The translations under genes and the position numbers were made by a program. A DNA stretch of 64,000 nucleotides from Halichondria panicea (lineage: Eukaryota; Porifera; Demospongiae; Suberitida; Halichondriidae), in assembly GCF_963675165.1 (NCBI RefSeq), contig NC_087382.1:434001-498000 (forward strand). The letters are read 5' to 3'. This document shows positions 11,781 to 22,528 of the stretch, piece after piece. Position 1 is the stretch's first letter, and each line of letters starts with the position of its first letter. The notes beneath the pieces were generated by a model. That model did no database searches. It saw nothing but the letters and a program-made list of their open reading frames with translations, and was not told the DNA's origin.

Positions 11781-11882
11781 TCAGTGAGTGCAGACAGAAC
11801 TGCATGTGTAATGTATTGTACATGATTTAGAGCTGTGCACACCTATGTACGCATTCTCTCTATTCCACACTCTACAGAGAAG

Positions 11883-12198
11883 ATGTCTGACTATCTCACA
11901 ATAGCAGATCTAAACAAAGTGTACCTCGCTACGTTTGAAGCTCGAATTAAGTGGCGAAACATCTTGTTGATGCTCGAAGTCTCTGCAGCTACAATCAGAA
12001 GTATCAGCAGAGAATGGAACAATGATCCTGATGACTGCTATCGTGAGGGGCTGTTGGAATGGCTGAATGAAGGAGAGAGAAGCTGGCAATCTATGGTCAA
12101 AGCATTGTCCAGTCCTACTGTGGGCCACGTTCACATAGCCAGGACCATCGAGAGAGATCATCTACAGTCTAGCAATCCTACTGATGTGAAGTCAGAAG
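11883..12198 (+). CDS. Locus 2, exon 1: Death domain
   Basis: The 316-nt exon from ATG 11883 has the same length, phase (ends in phase 1) and nearly the same sequence as locus 1 exon 1, differing mainly at REWNNDP versus KEWNNYP. The 5' acceptor (CTCTACAG) and leader donor (11784) are conserved. The donor AGGTAAGG is good. The next family exon in the same orientation is the kinase exon at 26547, so this exon is provisionally assigned to a gene with a first intron of about 14.3 kb filled by transposons. It could instead be an orphan exon stranded by those insertions. Confidence 0.75.
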
Positions 12199-12401
12199 GT
12201 AAGGCCACACAAATTAATCTGATTTACGGATTTTCTGGGCCATATTAATTTTTTGCAGAATTCCAAAACCAATTAGTGTTCCAAGTCAGAGGTTAGAATG
12301 ATCTGACTTTTTGTGGTGTATTGTGACTCTGTTTTTTTTCCTGCCACCCTGATCTGTTTTGGGGCCGTGAAACATTCAATTGGTGTGACCATTGGAATGC
12401 A

Positions 12402-12690
12402 TACCGTATATATGCTTGATCACTCTTGTATAAAGACCACGCTCAAAATTATATCATATAGTAGCGTCCCTATATACAGTCCATTTTCAGTAGCCGCTTT
12501 CAAATAGTGGCTATGCATGTCTCTGCACGTGGCAGCCATATTGATACTGTACTGGTATCTAGACTACTGTGGGGGGCCAAATGAGTCAAAATGCCATGCA
12601 GTTGTGCATGTCTCCCACATTTTCAGAAGTGAATCCTGAATAGGTGTCTTATATTAAATAGGTGTCCTATACACCTGTTTGCATAGACCT
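12402..12690. repeat. MITE family E fragment and repeat shared with 19.2-19.4 kb
   Basis: It begins with ACCGTATATATGCTTGATCA, the end of family E (complete copy at 28219-28620). It continues into a stretch (about 12560-12680, GGCCAAATGAGTCAAAATGC) that is present inverted at about 19230-19415. The two inverted copies bracket the Tigger and RecQ-bearing insertions. Confidence 0.55.
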
Positions 12691-13551
12691 TGCTAATCAT
12701 TACCATAAAATCACCATACAATGTTGCTATGCAAACAACACTAAGTAGTTCAGTCTACACTAAGACTCCCGGAAGTGTGTATTATACAGTTCATTTGTTA
12801 ATTTATATGGCCCCTTATGGGAGTTTATGATATTCATAGTTCGCGGTAGTAACAAAAACAGTAACACTTCTTTTGTTAAGGATAACTTTTCATCAGAAGG
12901 TGCCTAACACTATTAAATGATATAGAAATAATTCTGAATAAATAAGCTACTGAATGATATAAAAATAAAGTGGTAAGAAGGAACTGAATAGTTACATTGA
13001 ATGAAAGAAAACTGGTGATATTAATTTTTTCTGTGACTTTGATTTCCGGGAAAATCAGTACTGGGGGTGCTGGACAGATACAGATAGGCCTAGACTATAG
13101 ACAACACTGGTAACTACAAGTAGACCAAATAAGAACACTAATGACCCAGGTTTGACTAAGATACAACAAAGTAAACATTGACAAAAATGAGTAAGTTTAG
13201 CTCTTGCCTACTTGCCACTTGAGTGTCCAGAGTTTCTTGAAACTGCCTAGATAGCTAATAATTATAATGCTAGAAGTTAGTCTTTGCAAAGAAATAAACA
13301 GCATCTGCTTTGCCAATATTTTTTTATAGCAGGTCTTGTGTTCCAGTTTATTGGATATATCCTGTTTGGACTGACTTTGATTTCTGGGCAAATTACATAG
13401 TACTCCCAGTTCTGGATTCTAATTTTCCTGTGGCGAGTTCATGAATACTATATCTACTAGTACTGTGACTCTGGAACCTGGCTTGCACTTCAGGACCTGG
13501 GTATTGATGCTGGAAAAACTGAAATAGTTTATCCAATTCTGATAGTAAACA

Positions 13552-14335
13552 TAGCCTCGATCCCAGGCCGATCCGTCTCCAATTGAACGCTAGGTCGCCT
13601 ACTAGGCCTGGTATTGATTGTATTTGGGCGTGATCTGGGCGTGGTTTTTTAATAAATTGACACTGTAGTACAACAAAAAATGAATCCTCCAACAGTGGTC
13701 TTCAAAAACAGCCTCTGGGGCAGTATACAGCAGGAAATACTTCCCAGAAGACACTTCTTTGGCAGTGGCAACCAAATCTTTGTCGATTCCTTTATTGCTA
13801 CTGAGGATGGCAGCAGAAACACCTCTATTGTTTAGACTCCTGACCTGGTCAATCATGAGTCTCATGATGAGAGATACAAGGGGAGAGACAATTAACAAGA
13901 ACAACACTTTTGTCAACAGGAGGAGCCTTGGTCCTACCTAGCTTGTAGTCGGTAGCAACTGATATAGCAGAGAGACTTGCCATACCCCGTTGGGAACCAG
14001 ATAAACACGTCCCTTCCCTCAAACAGGAGCTTGAGAGCCTGGGCCTGTTCTGCCATGAGAGTGAGGCCATCTTGCTTCAAACAAGACAACGCGTTGCATG
14101 CCATAGCTAGCTAGTTATAAATTGAGAACATGACACGGAGCTACATTACTGTAAGTTTTACGGGAGTAAAATGCCTCTACGTACACCTTTAGTATTACAG
14201 AAAAAAAGCAGGAAACAAAATGTGAAGAATCTCTGTTTTAGTTTCCGGTTCCTGCCACGCCCAGATACAATTAATACCAGGCCGTATTTTTCAACTTCGT
14301 TCTATTAAAAAAAAATCGGCCTGGGACCGAGGCTA
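13552..14335. mobile_element. MITE family D element carrying a helicase fragment (Pack-MULE-like)
   Basis: Terminal inverted repeats TAGCCTCGATCCCAGGCCG (13552-13570) and CGGCCTGGGACCGAGGCTA (14317-14335) are flanked by a perfect 10-bp duplication ATAGTAAACA (13542-13551 and 14336-14345). The 106-bp copy at 40401-40506 shows what the element looks like without cargo. Here the two halves are separated by about 670 bp containing a RecQ-like fragment and a second inverted repeat pair (GGCCTGGTATTGATTG at about 13613 and its near complement at about 14260). This resembles Pack-MULEs, in which Mutator-type ends carry host or foreign gene pieces. Confidence 0.75.
13650..14104 (-). pseudogene. RecQ-like DNA helicase fragment
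   Basis: On the minus strand an ATG at about 14104 opens MACNALSCLKQDG, then FEGRDVFIWFPTGYGKSLCY with a Walker A motif (PTGYGKS). After a one-base frame change come DKSVVLV, SPLVSLI, IDQVRSLNNRGVSAAILSSN and KYFLLYTAPEAVFEDH. These correspond to RecQ motifs I to about Ib/II. The DEAH box and the whole C-terminal lobe are absent, so it cannot be an active helicase. It lies wholly inside the family D element. Confidence 0.7.
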
Positions 14336-14576
14336 ATAGTAAACAATGACATAACAGAAGCCATAATTAAATTTACAGAGAATTACTGTACAAGCCACAA
14401 ACAGGGAATTTACTCACTACGATGCAAAACCACAATTACATCATTTGAAGCTCAAATTTATAGTCTTAGTGTAGACTGAGTAGTACTGAGCAATGATGGC
14501 TTCTATATCAAATCAGTCTGCCCTAAGACCCCCAACTTTTCAGTATTTGCAAGACAAGACAGGAAATACATACCAC

Positions 14577-14720
14577 AACACTGTAAAAACAAACATGTTA
14601 TTTTAACACGTGGTAGCGTGTCGTTCGAATGTCTCCTAAAATAGCACACTATACATACGTGTTACTTTATATCAATGTTAAAACAGCACCCGTGTCATTG
14701 ATTTTTGTGTTAAACCAGCA
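14577..14720. repeat. Terminal fragment related to the SAM-gene transposon
   Basis: ACACTGTAAAAACAAACATG followed by GTTATTTTAACAC resembles the ends of the 19.65-22.53 kb element (CACCGTAAAAA plus repeated GTTATTTTAAC). Only one end is visible. Confidence 0.45.
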
Positions 14721-16206
14721 TGTATGTAGCATGCATAAATCATGCAATTAGTGACGTTGTTGGCATGTGACTGTGAAAAGATAAATGGAGGTGGCAATTA
14801 AATTATACGTACATTTGATGAAACAGCAGAAAAGGTGATTGAAAATGTACAGGAACATAAAGTATGTCCTGCATGAGTACAGAGTATAATTATTGTTGCA
14901 GCAAATTAGTAGTACCATTGTCCGGCTTCTTCGTTATAAAGTGTTAGAGAAGCTACAACAGAGGCAGGTACGGCCTTCTTGGCAATCGTCTTCGGTGATG
15001 AAATTTCAGGATGGAGCCATGCCTACAAAGGATCGAAATGAAGACAAATGAAGACCATGCACCATACGTATATTGATGTGATGACCATGCCACTCCAATT
15101 GTTGTTTATGTCATAATTATGGGCTATCAAAACATACGCACCACCTTTCGTTTAAATAAAAGGCACACCATAATTACACACAGTGTCTCCCTACTACCTA
15201 CAATAAAGGGGCGAGTCCCAATTTTTGCTTTGCTCAATTTAAGCACCGAGTACCGTACATGTATAGCGAGAACATTTCGCGAGTGCTATTTGGCTCTAGA
15301 GCCCTCAGAATAGATGCTTGCAGTTGTAATATTTCAATGACAGGAAACCACCTACCAAGAATGAAATACCAGTGCGTGCAGTTTTTACTTGGCCTCGAAA
15401 AACACAAAATTTTGCACCTCACACAAATTTTCAGTTACACGGTATATATTTTCTGGCGCTTAGGTTAGAATTACAATGCGCGGCATGAAATCGAAGCTAT
15501 ACAATTGTTAGAATATTCTAAAAGAGTGTTTATAGTTCTTGAGAATAGGGCAGAGCTAACAACGCTACAGTGACCTGGTTGCCTCAAATATTACTGTTAG
15601 AGCCAAGACTAATTGTGATCTATCTATTTTATATCTGTACCCAAAGTAGTACCGAATGTGTATCAGCAGCAGCAGCATACATTTTAGCTTGTTGGTTGGT
15701 TATGGTCGCTCATATAGTTCTACCATTGGAGCTGTACAATTGATTTTATTATAGCCACGTGGAACGGATATATGCACCGCTATGGAATGGGTCGCTAATT
15801 TTATAGTACAAATAGAATGATTTACCATATTATCAAGTTAAGTGCCAAAGTACAGTTGGGTGTGAACATGAACAAGGTGCTGATCAAGCCTGTCCACTGG
15901 GTTGGAACTATATACAGCTCGTCAAAGTCATCCACAAATAACCATAGCCTTTTTCCGTCAATGCCTGCCATTAATACAAACAGGTAGGTATTATCATTTT
16001 CAGTCAACAGCTATAGCCAGAACAACTGCCTGGAGAAACTCACCTAGAAAAACACTTGCTTTACTCCAGTCGAGTCTGGTCATGAAACAATCCTCTTTCA
16101 GCTTTTAAATAACTCCTGGTCCCTCCTTATTTTAGACACTCTATAGTGTAGTCTCCTAGTAGTATCTTAGTAGTATAGGCTACAAGCTGCAGCTGCGAAG
16201 TATAAA
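14721..16206. other. No gene recognised
   Basis: A possible terminal exon on the minus strand (15022 down to 14906, AWLHPEISSPK...) has an acceptor and a stop but no recognisable partner exons. A frame around 15822-16007 minus (LWLFVDDFDELY) is also unsupported. The rest is AT-rich. Confidence 0.35.
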
Positions 16207-16468
16207 TACAGTAGAACCTCGATTATCCGGCCCTCGATTATCCGGAACTTCGATTATCTGGTCAGACTGATAGATATTTGTGTAGGGTCAAAGTTCAGCT
16301 ATGTTGACGAAAAAGGGGTGTGGTCAGTTGTGCGCATGCGCACTTATACTGATATACAATGCGCATGCGCGCACGCAGTTCAGGTAATCTGTGTAGTGAA
16401 CTGTAAAGCAGCTACAGTGTACAGAATTAATCTGTGTAGTGAACTGTAGCTGCAGGTGTTAGTACAGA

Positions 16469-18206
16469 ATGGCTACTAAGGCTACTAGTGTGAATGGAAA
16501 GAGAAAGAGAGTTGTGCTTACATTGACACAAAAGTTAGAAGTGCTGAGTTTGTTGGACAAATCAGTTTCTTACTCAATTATCTGCTGCAAGTTTAACATT
16601 GGGCGTAGTACTGTGGGTGACATCAAAAGGAACAAAGAGAAAATTCTCCAATTCAGGAAAGATACAGTAGAAATGGGTATGAGACATGAACTGAAATCAA
16701 TGAAGCTTGGTGCGAATGAAAAACTTGACAAAACGCTTTATGTATGGTTTACCCAAAAAAGAATGGAGGACATTCCAATTAGCGGTCCAATGCTGTGTGA
16801 GAAGGCGAAACTATTGTATGAGCAGTTAGAAATAAAGCAGCCTTTTACAAGCCAATGATTCTGCTGCTGACGAATTTGTCTCATCATTTGCTAAATCAGT
16901 TTCAATAGAGAAGCTCTGCCCTGACCAAATATTTAACTGCGATGAGACTGGTCTATACTTCCGTCTTCTACCAGAGAAGACACTTGCTGCATCGTTTGAG
17001 AAGTCTGCCAAAGGACGAAAAAAATCAAAAGATCGAGTTACATTGAATGTATGCTCCAATGCTTCGGGGTCCATTAAGCTGAAACTACACTTGATTGGTA
17101 AATCTATCAAACCAAGATGTTTCAAGTCTCTTAATGTGGATTCCTTACCTGTTAGGTACTCAGGACAGAAAAGTGCATGGATGACGGCTGTTCTCTTTCT
17201 CGATTGGTTTCACGAGGCATTTGTTCCTTATGTTTGTCAAGAACTGATCAAGCTTGGTTTAGAGCCCCGAGCAGTACTTACTTTGGACAACTGTTCGGCC
17301 CACCCACACTCCGACCTGTTAGTCAGTACATGCGGGAAGATAACAGCAATATATTTGCCCCCTAACGTTACATCCTTAATCCAACCAATGGACCAGGGGG
17401 TAATGGAAGCTCTGAAGTTACGGTACAAGAAAAAGCTCCTTCGCAAACTCCTAATTGAAGATGATAGAGGGATTTCAGTGGTCGAGTTCCTTAAAGGTGT
17501 AGATATGAAAAAAGTTTCATATCTTGTTGCTGAAGCGTGGGATGAGATAGATCCCAGTACATTGAGAAAATCTTGGCGAAAAATATTGCCTCTTAGTGGG
17601 ATCACCCAAAAAGAGATTCTCTCCATAACAGCTTCCCATTCTCATCAATCTACTGTTGTATCAAGAATTCTTGGCCCCTTATTTGAGGAGGCCAACCTGA
17701 ATGACGATTTTTTTACGCTCAAATCAGTTGCTGTACCTGAAACGAAGACATACAGCTATGGTTACTCTCAAGGCATTCGTTTTAGACCCAAATTTGTTCC
17801 CACTCTATCAACTATAACCAGTGAGGAGCAGTCCTCCGAGCAAGAATTTCAAGGAGTACTAAAACAAATTAGGTATCAGCTAAGTGAAACTGAAATTCGA
17901 ACTTGGCTTGACAGTGACTTGAATGACCCGGGAATTCAGATGTTGACAGACTCACAGATATGTGATTCTGTGTTGGACGATCCTCACACTGATAGTGAAG
18001 ATGAAGATGAAGATGAACAACCAGTTATCTCTCACAGCGAAGCCGCATTCATGTTCGAGCAATGTTTGACCTGGTTGGAGCATCAACCAGAGGTCAATAC
18101 GTATAACACAACGTGTGTTCGACAGCTACAAACTTTAGCAGCTGAAAAGAGACTAAGCACGATAAAGCAATCTGAAATAACGACGTTTTTTGGACCATGT
18201 ACATAG
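16469..18206 (+). pseudogene. Tigger transposase, frameshifted
   Basis: ATG 16469 begins a CENP-B-type helix-turn-helix region (TLTQKLEVLSLLDK, SIICCKFNIGRSTVGDIKRN) and the CenpB-like second domain up to KQPFT. There the frame ends at 16858. The DDE domain continues in another frame from about 16851 (ANDSAADEF, FNCDETGLYF with the first Asp, LTLDNCSAHP with the second Asp, LPPNVTSLIQPMDQG with a candidate third acid) to a stop at 18204-18206. Comparison with the usual family layout suggests loss of roughly 20-25 residues at the junction. Both catalytic Asp motifs survive, so the lesion is probably recent, but the protein as encoded is not full length. Confidence 0.85.
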
Positions 18207-18298
18207 ATTTGTATAACCTTTTCATATTAAATGAGTCAATGACATGTATCATTTTGGATAAAATTTAATGACACAAACGAATGGTATACTAGAGCTAG

Positions 18299-18670
18299 TC
18301 AGTGTAATGTACTTTTATTATTGACTTTAACAAGTTTGTTCTTCGTCTTTATTACAACACTTTCTTCGCCTGTCAGTTTATAGATACAAGGTACCTCCAA
18401 ACCTCTACCGTATTTTCTTCGCCCGACAACTTCACATTGAATTGTTCCTCCTTGAGACAAGAAAGTGGACATGATCCTACTGGTATTTCTTGGCACATGT
18501 CCAATAACATTTCCACCTTTCTTGACAGACACGGCATTGCGATCGTATGGATTGCTTGGTTCACAAGCAACAGCAACACTTTCTCCAACTACAGGTATCC
18601 AGAAACTTTTAGAGATATGATGGCCTCTTATAACACTGCCAAAAAGGAATATAGCGTCCCTGCTGCTCAT
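18299..18670 (-). CDS. HIRAN-domain protein encoded inside the Tigger element
   Basis: A 123-residue intact ORF. Residues about 12-100 match a HIRAN domain: VIRGHH, GESVAVACEPSNPYDRNAV, GNVIGHVPRN, then a basic GRRKYGRG stretch. The HIRAN domain of HLTF binds 3'-OH ends of single-stranded DNA. Here it is free-standing, without the SNF2 helicase normally attached. It faces the transposase tail to tail, with about 92 bp between stop codons, and lies wholly between the Tigger inverted repeats. No introns, stops or frameshifts are visible, unlike the transposase. A role as accessory DNA-end-binding factor for transposition is inference. Confidence 0.8.
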   Translation of the reverse strand: MSSRDAIFLFGSVIRGHHISKSFWIPVVGESVAVACEPSNPYDRNAVSVKKGGNVIGHVPRNTSRIMSTFLSQGGTIQCEVVGRRKYGRGLEVPCIYKLTGEESVVIKTKNKLVKVNNKSTLH

Positions 18671-18941
18671 TCTCGACCCTCAGGTTCCACTAAACAGTCA
18701 GCCTGGGCGCCTGTGCATGCATGCGCATGCGCAACACTAAGATAGTGCTGAGTCAGCTACATTTATGGGTGTGGTCTAACACTTAAGTGGGTGTGGTCAA
18801 TATATTCAATTATCCGGCATATTCACTTAACCGGCCTGCTTCTGGAACCAAGGTGTCCGGATAATCGAGGTTCTACTGTATGCTGGTTTGAAATTGTGCA
18901 CCATAATTATACAAAATAACTGTAGAACACTAGAAACCATA

Positions 18942-19150
18942 TACCGTATAGCGAGTAATTTTCATGGGGTAAAATATTCGTTATTTTCGTGGGCAGGCTG
19001 ACCTCCACGAAATTTTATCGTAGGCGTAGCTTATCTGAACGTAGGAATGCCGTGCAGCCACGAGACTAAACGAAATTTTTACTCACGAAAACTACCGCTT
19101 CTCGAGTTGAACGAATTTTTTACCCTACGAAACTTACCCGCTATACGGTA
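18942..19150. repeat. MITE family B copy
   Basis: Ends TACCGTATAGCGAGTAATTT and ...ACCCGCTATACGGTA are inverted repeats. The interior is the degenerate palindrome typical of this family (other copies at 27.8, 36.6, 43.6, 44.0 and 58.9 kb). Confidence 0.75.
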
Positions 19151-19645
19151 TGTACATGGATACATTTGTGAGACTAGATGATGACCAATCATTCTAGCAA
19201 AGCTACATGTAGCAAAAGACCGTACGTATCTAGGCACCTATTTATTGTATAAGACACCTATTTATTGACCTATATAATACACTTGTCAGTATAGATCATG
19301 TCAATAGTCGAGGGTTAGCACTTCAGTGCTCTAGTTAAATAGGATTCAATTTACTTCTGAAAATGTGGGAGACATGCACAACTGGCATTTTGACTCATTT
19401 GGCCCCCCATAGACTACAGTAGCAGCTAGCTATAGGTATCAGCTTGTTAGTGCTTTTGCGGGTGTCTCTATTCACTGGACTGGACTACTGAGATGACCTT
19501 TGACCTTGATTGCCACATTAAACTGGCACTAAAAGTGCAAAAATTAAGAAACCACAAGAGTGATATAAAAAAAATGCAGTGCATGCACCAAACTGGACAC
19601 ACGAGCACAGTGGTACATGACTGAGACAAACTGTCTAGACTAGGT
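19151..19645. repeat. Dispersed repeat, inverted relative to 12.56-12.68 kb
   Basis: About 19230-19415 is the reverse complement of the 12.56-12.69 kb repeat (GCATTTTGACTCATTTGGCC). No gene is recognised. Confidence 0.5.
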
Positions 19646-22528
19646 CTACACCGTAAAAACAGTTTAGTTAAAATAACCAAAAAAATTAGTTAAAAATTTT
19701 GCAACTGAGGTAACCAATCTTTTTGTTAAAATAACACTCTAAAAAAGGTGTTATTTTAACAACATTAGTTATTTGTAAAATAACAAAATATGAAGTGTTA
19801 TTTTACTGAATTATTATTGGTGTTTCTTACTAATTAATTATGTAATATTAACTATCATTTAGTTAATAGAGAGTTATCCAAGATGTAAATTTAACATTTT
19901 CATTTTGTTAAGACATAGTGAATATTTTTAAAGTAACAATTTAATATTGTATGATACAGTGGTCTATTGTTACCTTTACAATAACAATTAGCTATAATAA
20001 TAATTATAGCATCATAATTATAAGTTGCAAATTATAAAAATGACTCAAATTGGTTCTTAAAACTGAAAATAACGTATACGAGGAGGTAGCACTACGTACA
20101 TGTAATCACAAGAGCGAAAGAGTATACACAGTCATAATGGTGTATACAATAGCTACATGATTAACATGAAGCTAAAGCTTGAATATCAGTAGTGATGGAT
20201 AAATAGGTAGAAGTTTTTCCTGAAACGCTATGAGGAAGGCCAAACACAAACTCTTGAAAAAAGATACAGAGGTCATGCACTGCTTTGCTATTATTCTAAA
20301 TTAAAAACATAGAACAGAGAAAACCATATGAAGATCGCTTTTGATAGGGTTGTCACAGTGCAAAACACAGATTGTTCCACGAAAACGAAAAAGGTGACAA
20401 CACCATCCTCGGCACAAAATTGACCAATCCAGGGAGCATTCTTTCCTTGTTTGGAAGCCACTAGCTCAGGATCTGCAGACATCTGGAAGAAGATATACAA
20501 TCGTCAATAGAACGGGCTCCATTTTTTGTCGCATACCTCATATTCATTGAAAAAATCACCCAGATCCCCCTCTTTCTTTTTTCGTTGCACACAGAGAAGT
20601 TGAAATAACATTTTAATCACAGATCTTTCCTCATCGTCATCGTCACCTAATAAAGGTACAAGCATCCTCTAGTTATATGAAAAAAATACCTACCTTTTGG
20701 CAGCAAGTCTTTTATATCCTTTCGTTTGAGTTTTTCACAGTAGCCAATTACGGCTGGTATCCATTTTCCTGTCCACTCCGCAACAAACGAAGAATACATA
20801 TTTTGCTTTGACAATACGAGCTCTAGTTCTTGTTCAGTCTGCAATAGAAACATGTGACAATACATAAGCACAGTATAACAACATACACTCATGCACATGC
20901 ACACAAAACCGATAGTATAATTATACGCACGACTGCTGTCATCTTTAGAGCTGGAAATTTGGTAACCTTCTGTACCACTGACTCTGTGCTCTTCAAAATG
21001 TATTGCCTGCGATTGTGAAATGTTTTCTTCATAAGAGGTAACACAATGTCTCTTCTAGGATGTTCATTCTCCATCTCATTGGCAAGTGCTTTTTCACTGT
21101 CAGTATTTCCTTCGTCCATAGGTGACACAGCCGGGTAACGTGATGCTAGAATAGAAACCTTTTTAGGGCGACCACGCTTTGTTGGAGGAGTTTCGTCAGA
21201 TGGAGAGGCTATGCGTTTACGGCCTTTTTCAACATTATAGACTCTATCCATCATTTTTTTCCGCCAAGATCCCTATAATTACGAATTGACATAATTATAA
21301 ACTTACAGGTTTATTAAAGACTTACAAATGGTGCTGCTCCAGAGTCAGCCATAAATGGGTGTTTTTCGACTAGCTGTTTGGCGACCTCTCCAATAAACAC
21401 CATCGTTGGTTGTTCCAGGTATGCGTATACATGCGTCACCAGATCTCTTACGATTTCATTCCGAACTTCAGGATTAAGGGATTTTTCTTTAATAGCAGCC
21501 ATGATGGTTGGTTTCCACTTCTGAGGAATAGCAAAATTGTCTGTAGAGATACTAGACACTTTTGGGGTAGATGATTGAGAACGTCTAGGCACACTAGATT
21601 GAGTCCTCTGGGGTGTAGAATCATTTACTCGACTACTGCTATCCACTGCGGATGAGACAATCAAATCCTGTGTACAAATATGCATCGTTAAAGCAGTAGC
21701 TAAGTACACAACAGATAACATACTACTTACGGTAGAGACAGGTAGTTGTACGCCTATCTGTAGCCTCACCAGCTTCTTTACAACACCTAGTGGCTTAACC
21801 AACTCCTTAATGTCATTCTCTGTCAGCTCTAGAAAAGCCTCTCCATCAATTTCATTATCTACAATTGAAGGTAAAAAAAAATATAGTTTTAAATAGCTAA
21901 AAGCTAGATTAGTTTTACACCAGAAGTGGGAAGCAATGAATTGATACAGTATTTTAAGTGGGTGTTGACCAAATAGGTAGTAGTCTATTATTTAAGTGGA
22001 AGGTGGTATTTTTAACGGTGGCAGTGTAGAGATCTACATAGCTAAGTGTTGTGAGTATTGACTTAAGTGAATATACCTTCAAACACTTCACAATATGAAT
22101 CTTGCACTCCTTTTTCCTCCAACCATGATGAAAGACCAGTAGCAGACAAATTTTTCACATCCATTAGGCTATACAGCATCTAGCTCTAGCTCTCGAGCTA
22201 GCTAAAGTTAAAAGAAAGAAAATGTGGCAGCTGCCCTTGCAGCTGTCAAACATGTGCAATGATGTCACTTTTGTCAAAATACATAATTATACATGTTGTT
22301 ATTTTGTGAAAATGTTTTTGAAATAACTGGGCCACAATTGTGATTTTAAGACATACGTAGTATATTAACACTTTATCTCAGTTTTAGGAAACACGACGTT
22401 AAAATAACAACATTTCTAAAAAATAACCATAATCTGTTACATTCACAAAAATGTTGTCAAAATAACTACTTTAACAAGTGTTGTTTTAACAGTATACAGT
22501 AGAATTAACAAACATTTTTACGGTGTAG
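19646..22528 (-). mobile_element. TIR element carrying an intact SAM-domain gene
   Basis: The ends are CTACACCGTAAAAA (19646-19659) and its exact complement TTTTTACGGTGTAG (22515-22528). If the target duplication is TA, the element proper is 19649-22525. Both ends carry several subterminal copies of GTTATTTTAAC or its complement, likely protein-binding sites. The only gene inside is a 7-exon SAM-domain gene on the minus strand. No DDE transposase was recognised. Similar ends (ACACTGTAAAAA) and SAM-containing multi-copy genes are, from memory, common in fish genomes. Superfamily unassigned. Confidence 0.7.
20291..22179 (-). CDS. SAM-domain protein, SAMD3-like, transposon-borne
   Basis: Seven exons with matching phases and GT-AG borders on the minus strand: 22179-22077, 21858-21731, 21667-21326, 21272-20931, 20838-20694, 20646-20537 and 20482-20291, giving 453 residues without a stop. 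Residues about 6-75 form a SAM domain (LSSWLEEKGV, NEIDGEAFLELTENDIKEL). A Ser/Thr-rich linker follows, then a conserved segment (VAKQLVEKHPFM, SWRKKM), a basic stretch (KRGRPKK, possible nuclear signal), RRDIVLPLMKKTFHNRRQYI and a hydrophobic end (FSLFYVFNLE). The order and the C-terminal YYVFN-like ending resemble SAMD3-like proteins of fish. Start at 22179 or 22164 (MDVKNL) is undecided. The intact gene inside terminal repeats argues for recent activity. Function unknown. Confidence 0.8.

Larger units (their letters stand above)
16209..18878 (+). mobile_element. Tigger/pogo-type DNA transposon with two ORFs
   Basis: The element is 2,670 bp. The left end CAGTAGAACCTCGATTATCC at 16209 and the right end ...GGATAATCGAGGTTCTACTG at 18878 are inverted repeats flanked by TA (16207-16208 and 18879-18880), as expected for Tc1/mariner-pogo elements. 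CGATTATC(C/T)GG is repeated three times in the first 55 bp, probably transposase binding sites. It contains a frameshifted transposase on the plus strand and an intact HIRAN ORF on the minus strand, tail to tail. It lies in the long first intron of locus 2. Confidence 0.9.

Noticed and set aside
14906-15022. Possible minus-strand terminal exon (AWLHPEISSPK...)
   Set aside because: Acceptor and stop exist, but no upstream exon, domain or repeat support was found.
15822-16007. Minus-strand frame with LWLFVDDFDELY
   Set aside because: No recognised domain and no convincing splice partners; left out of the gene list.
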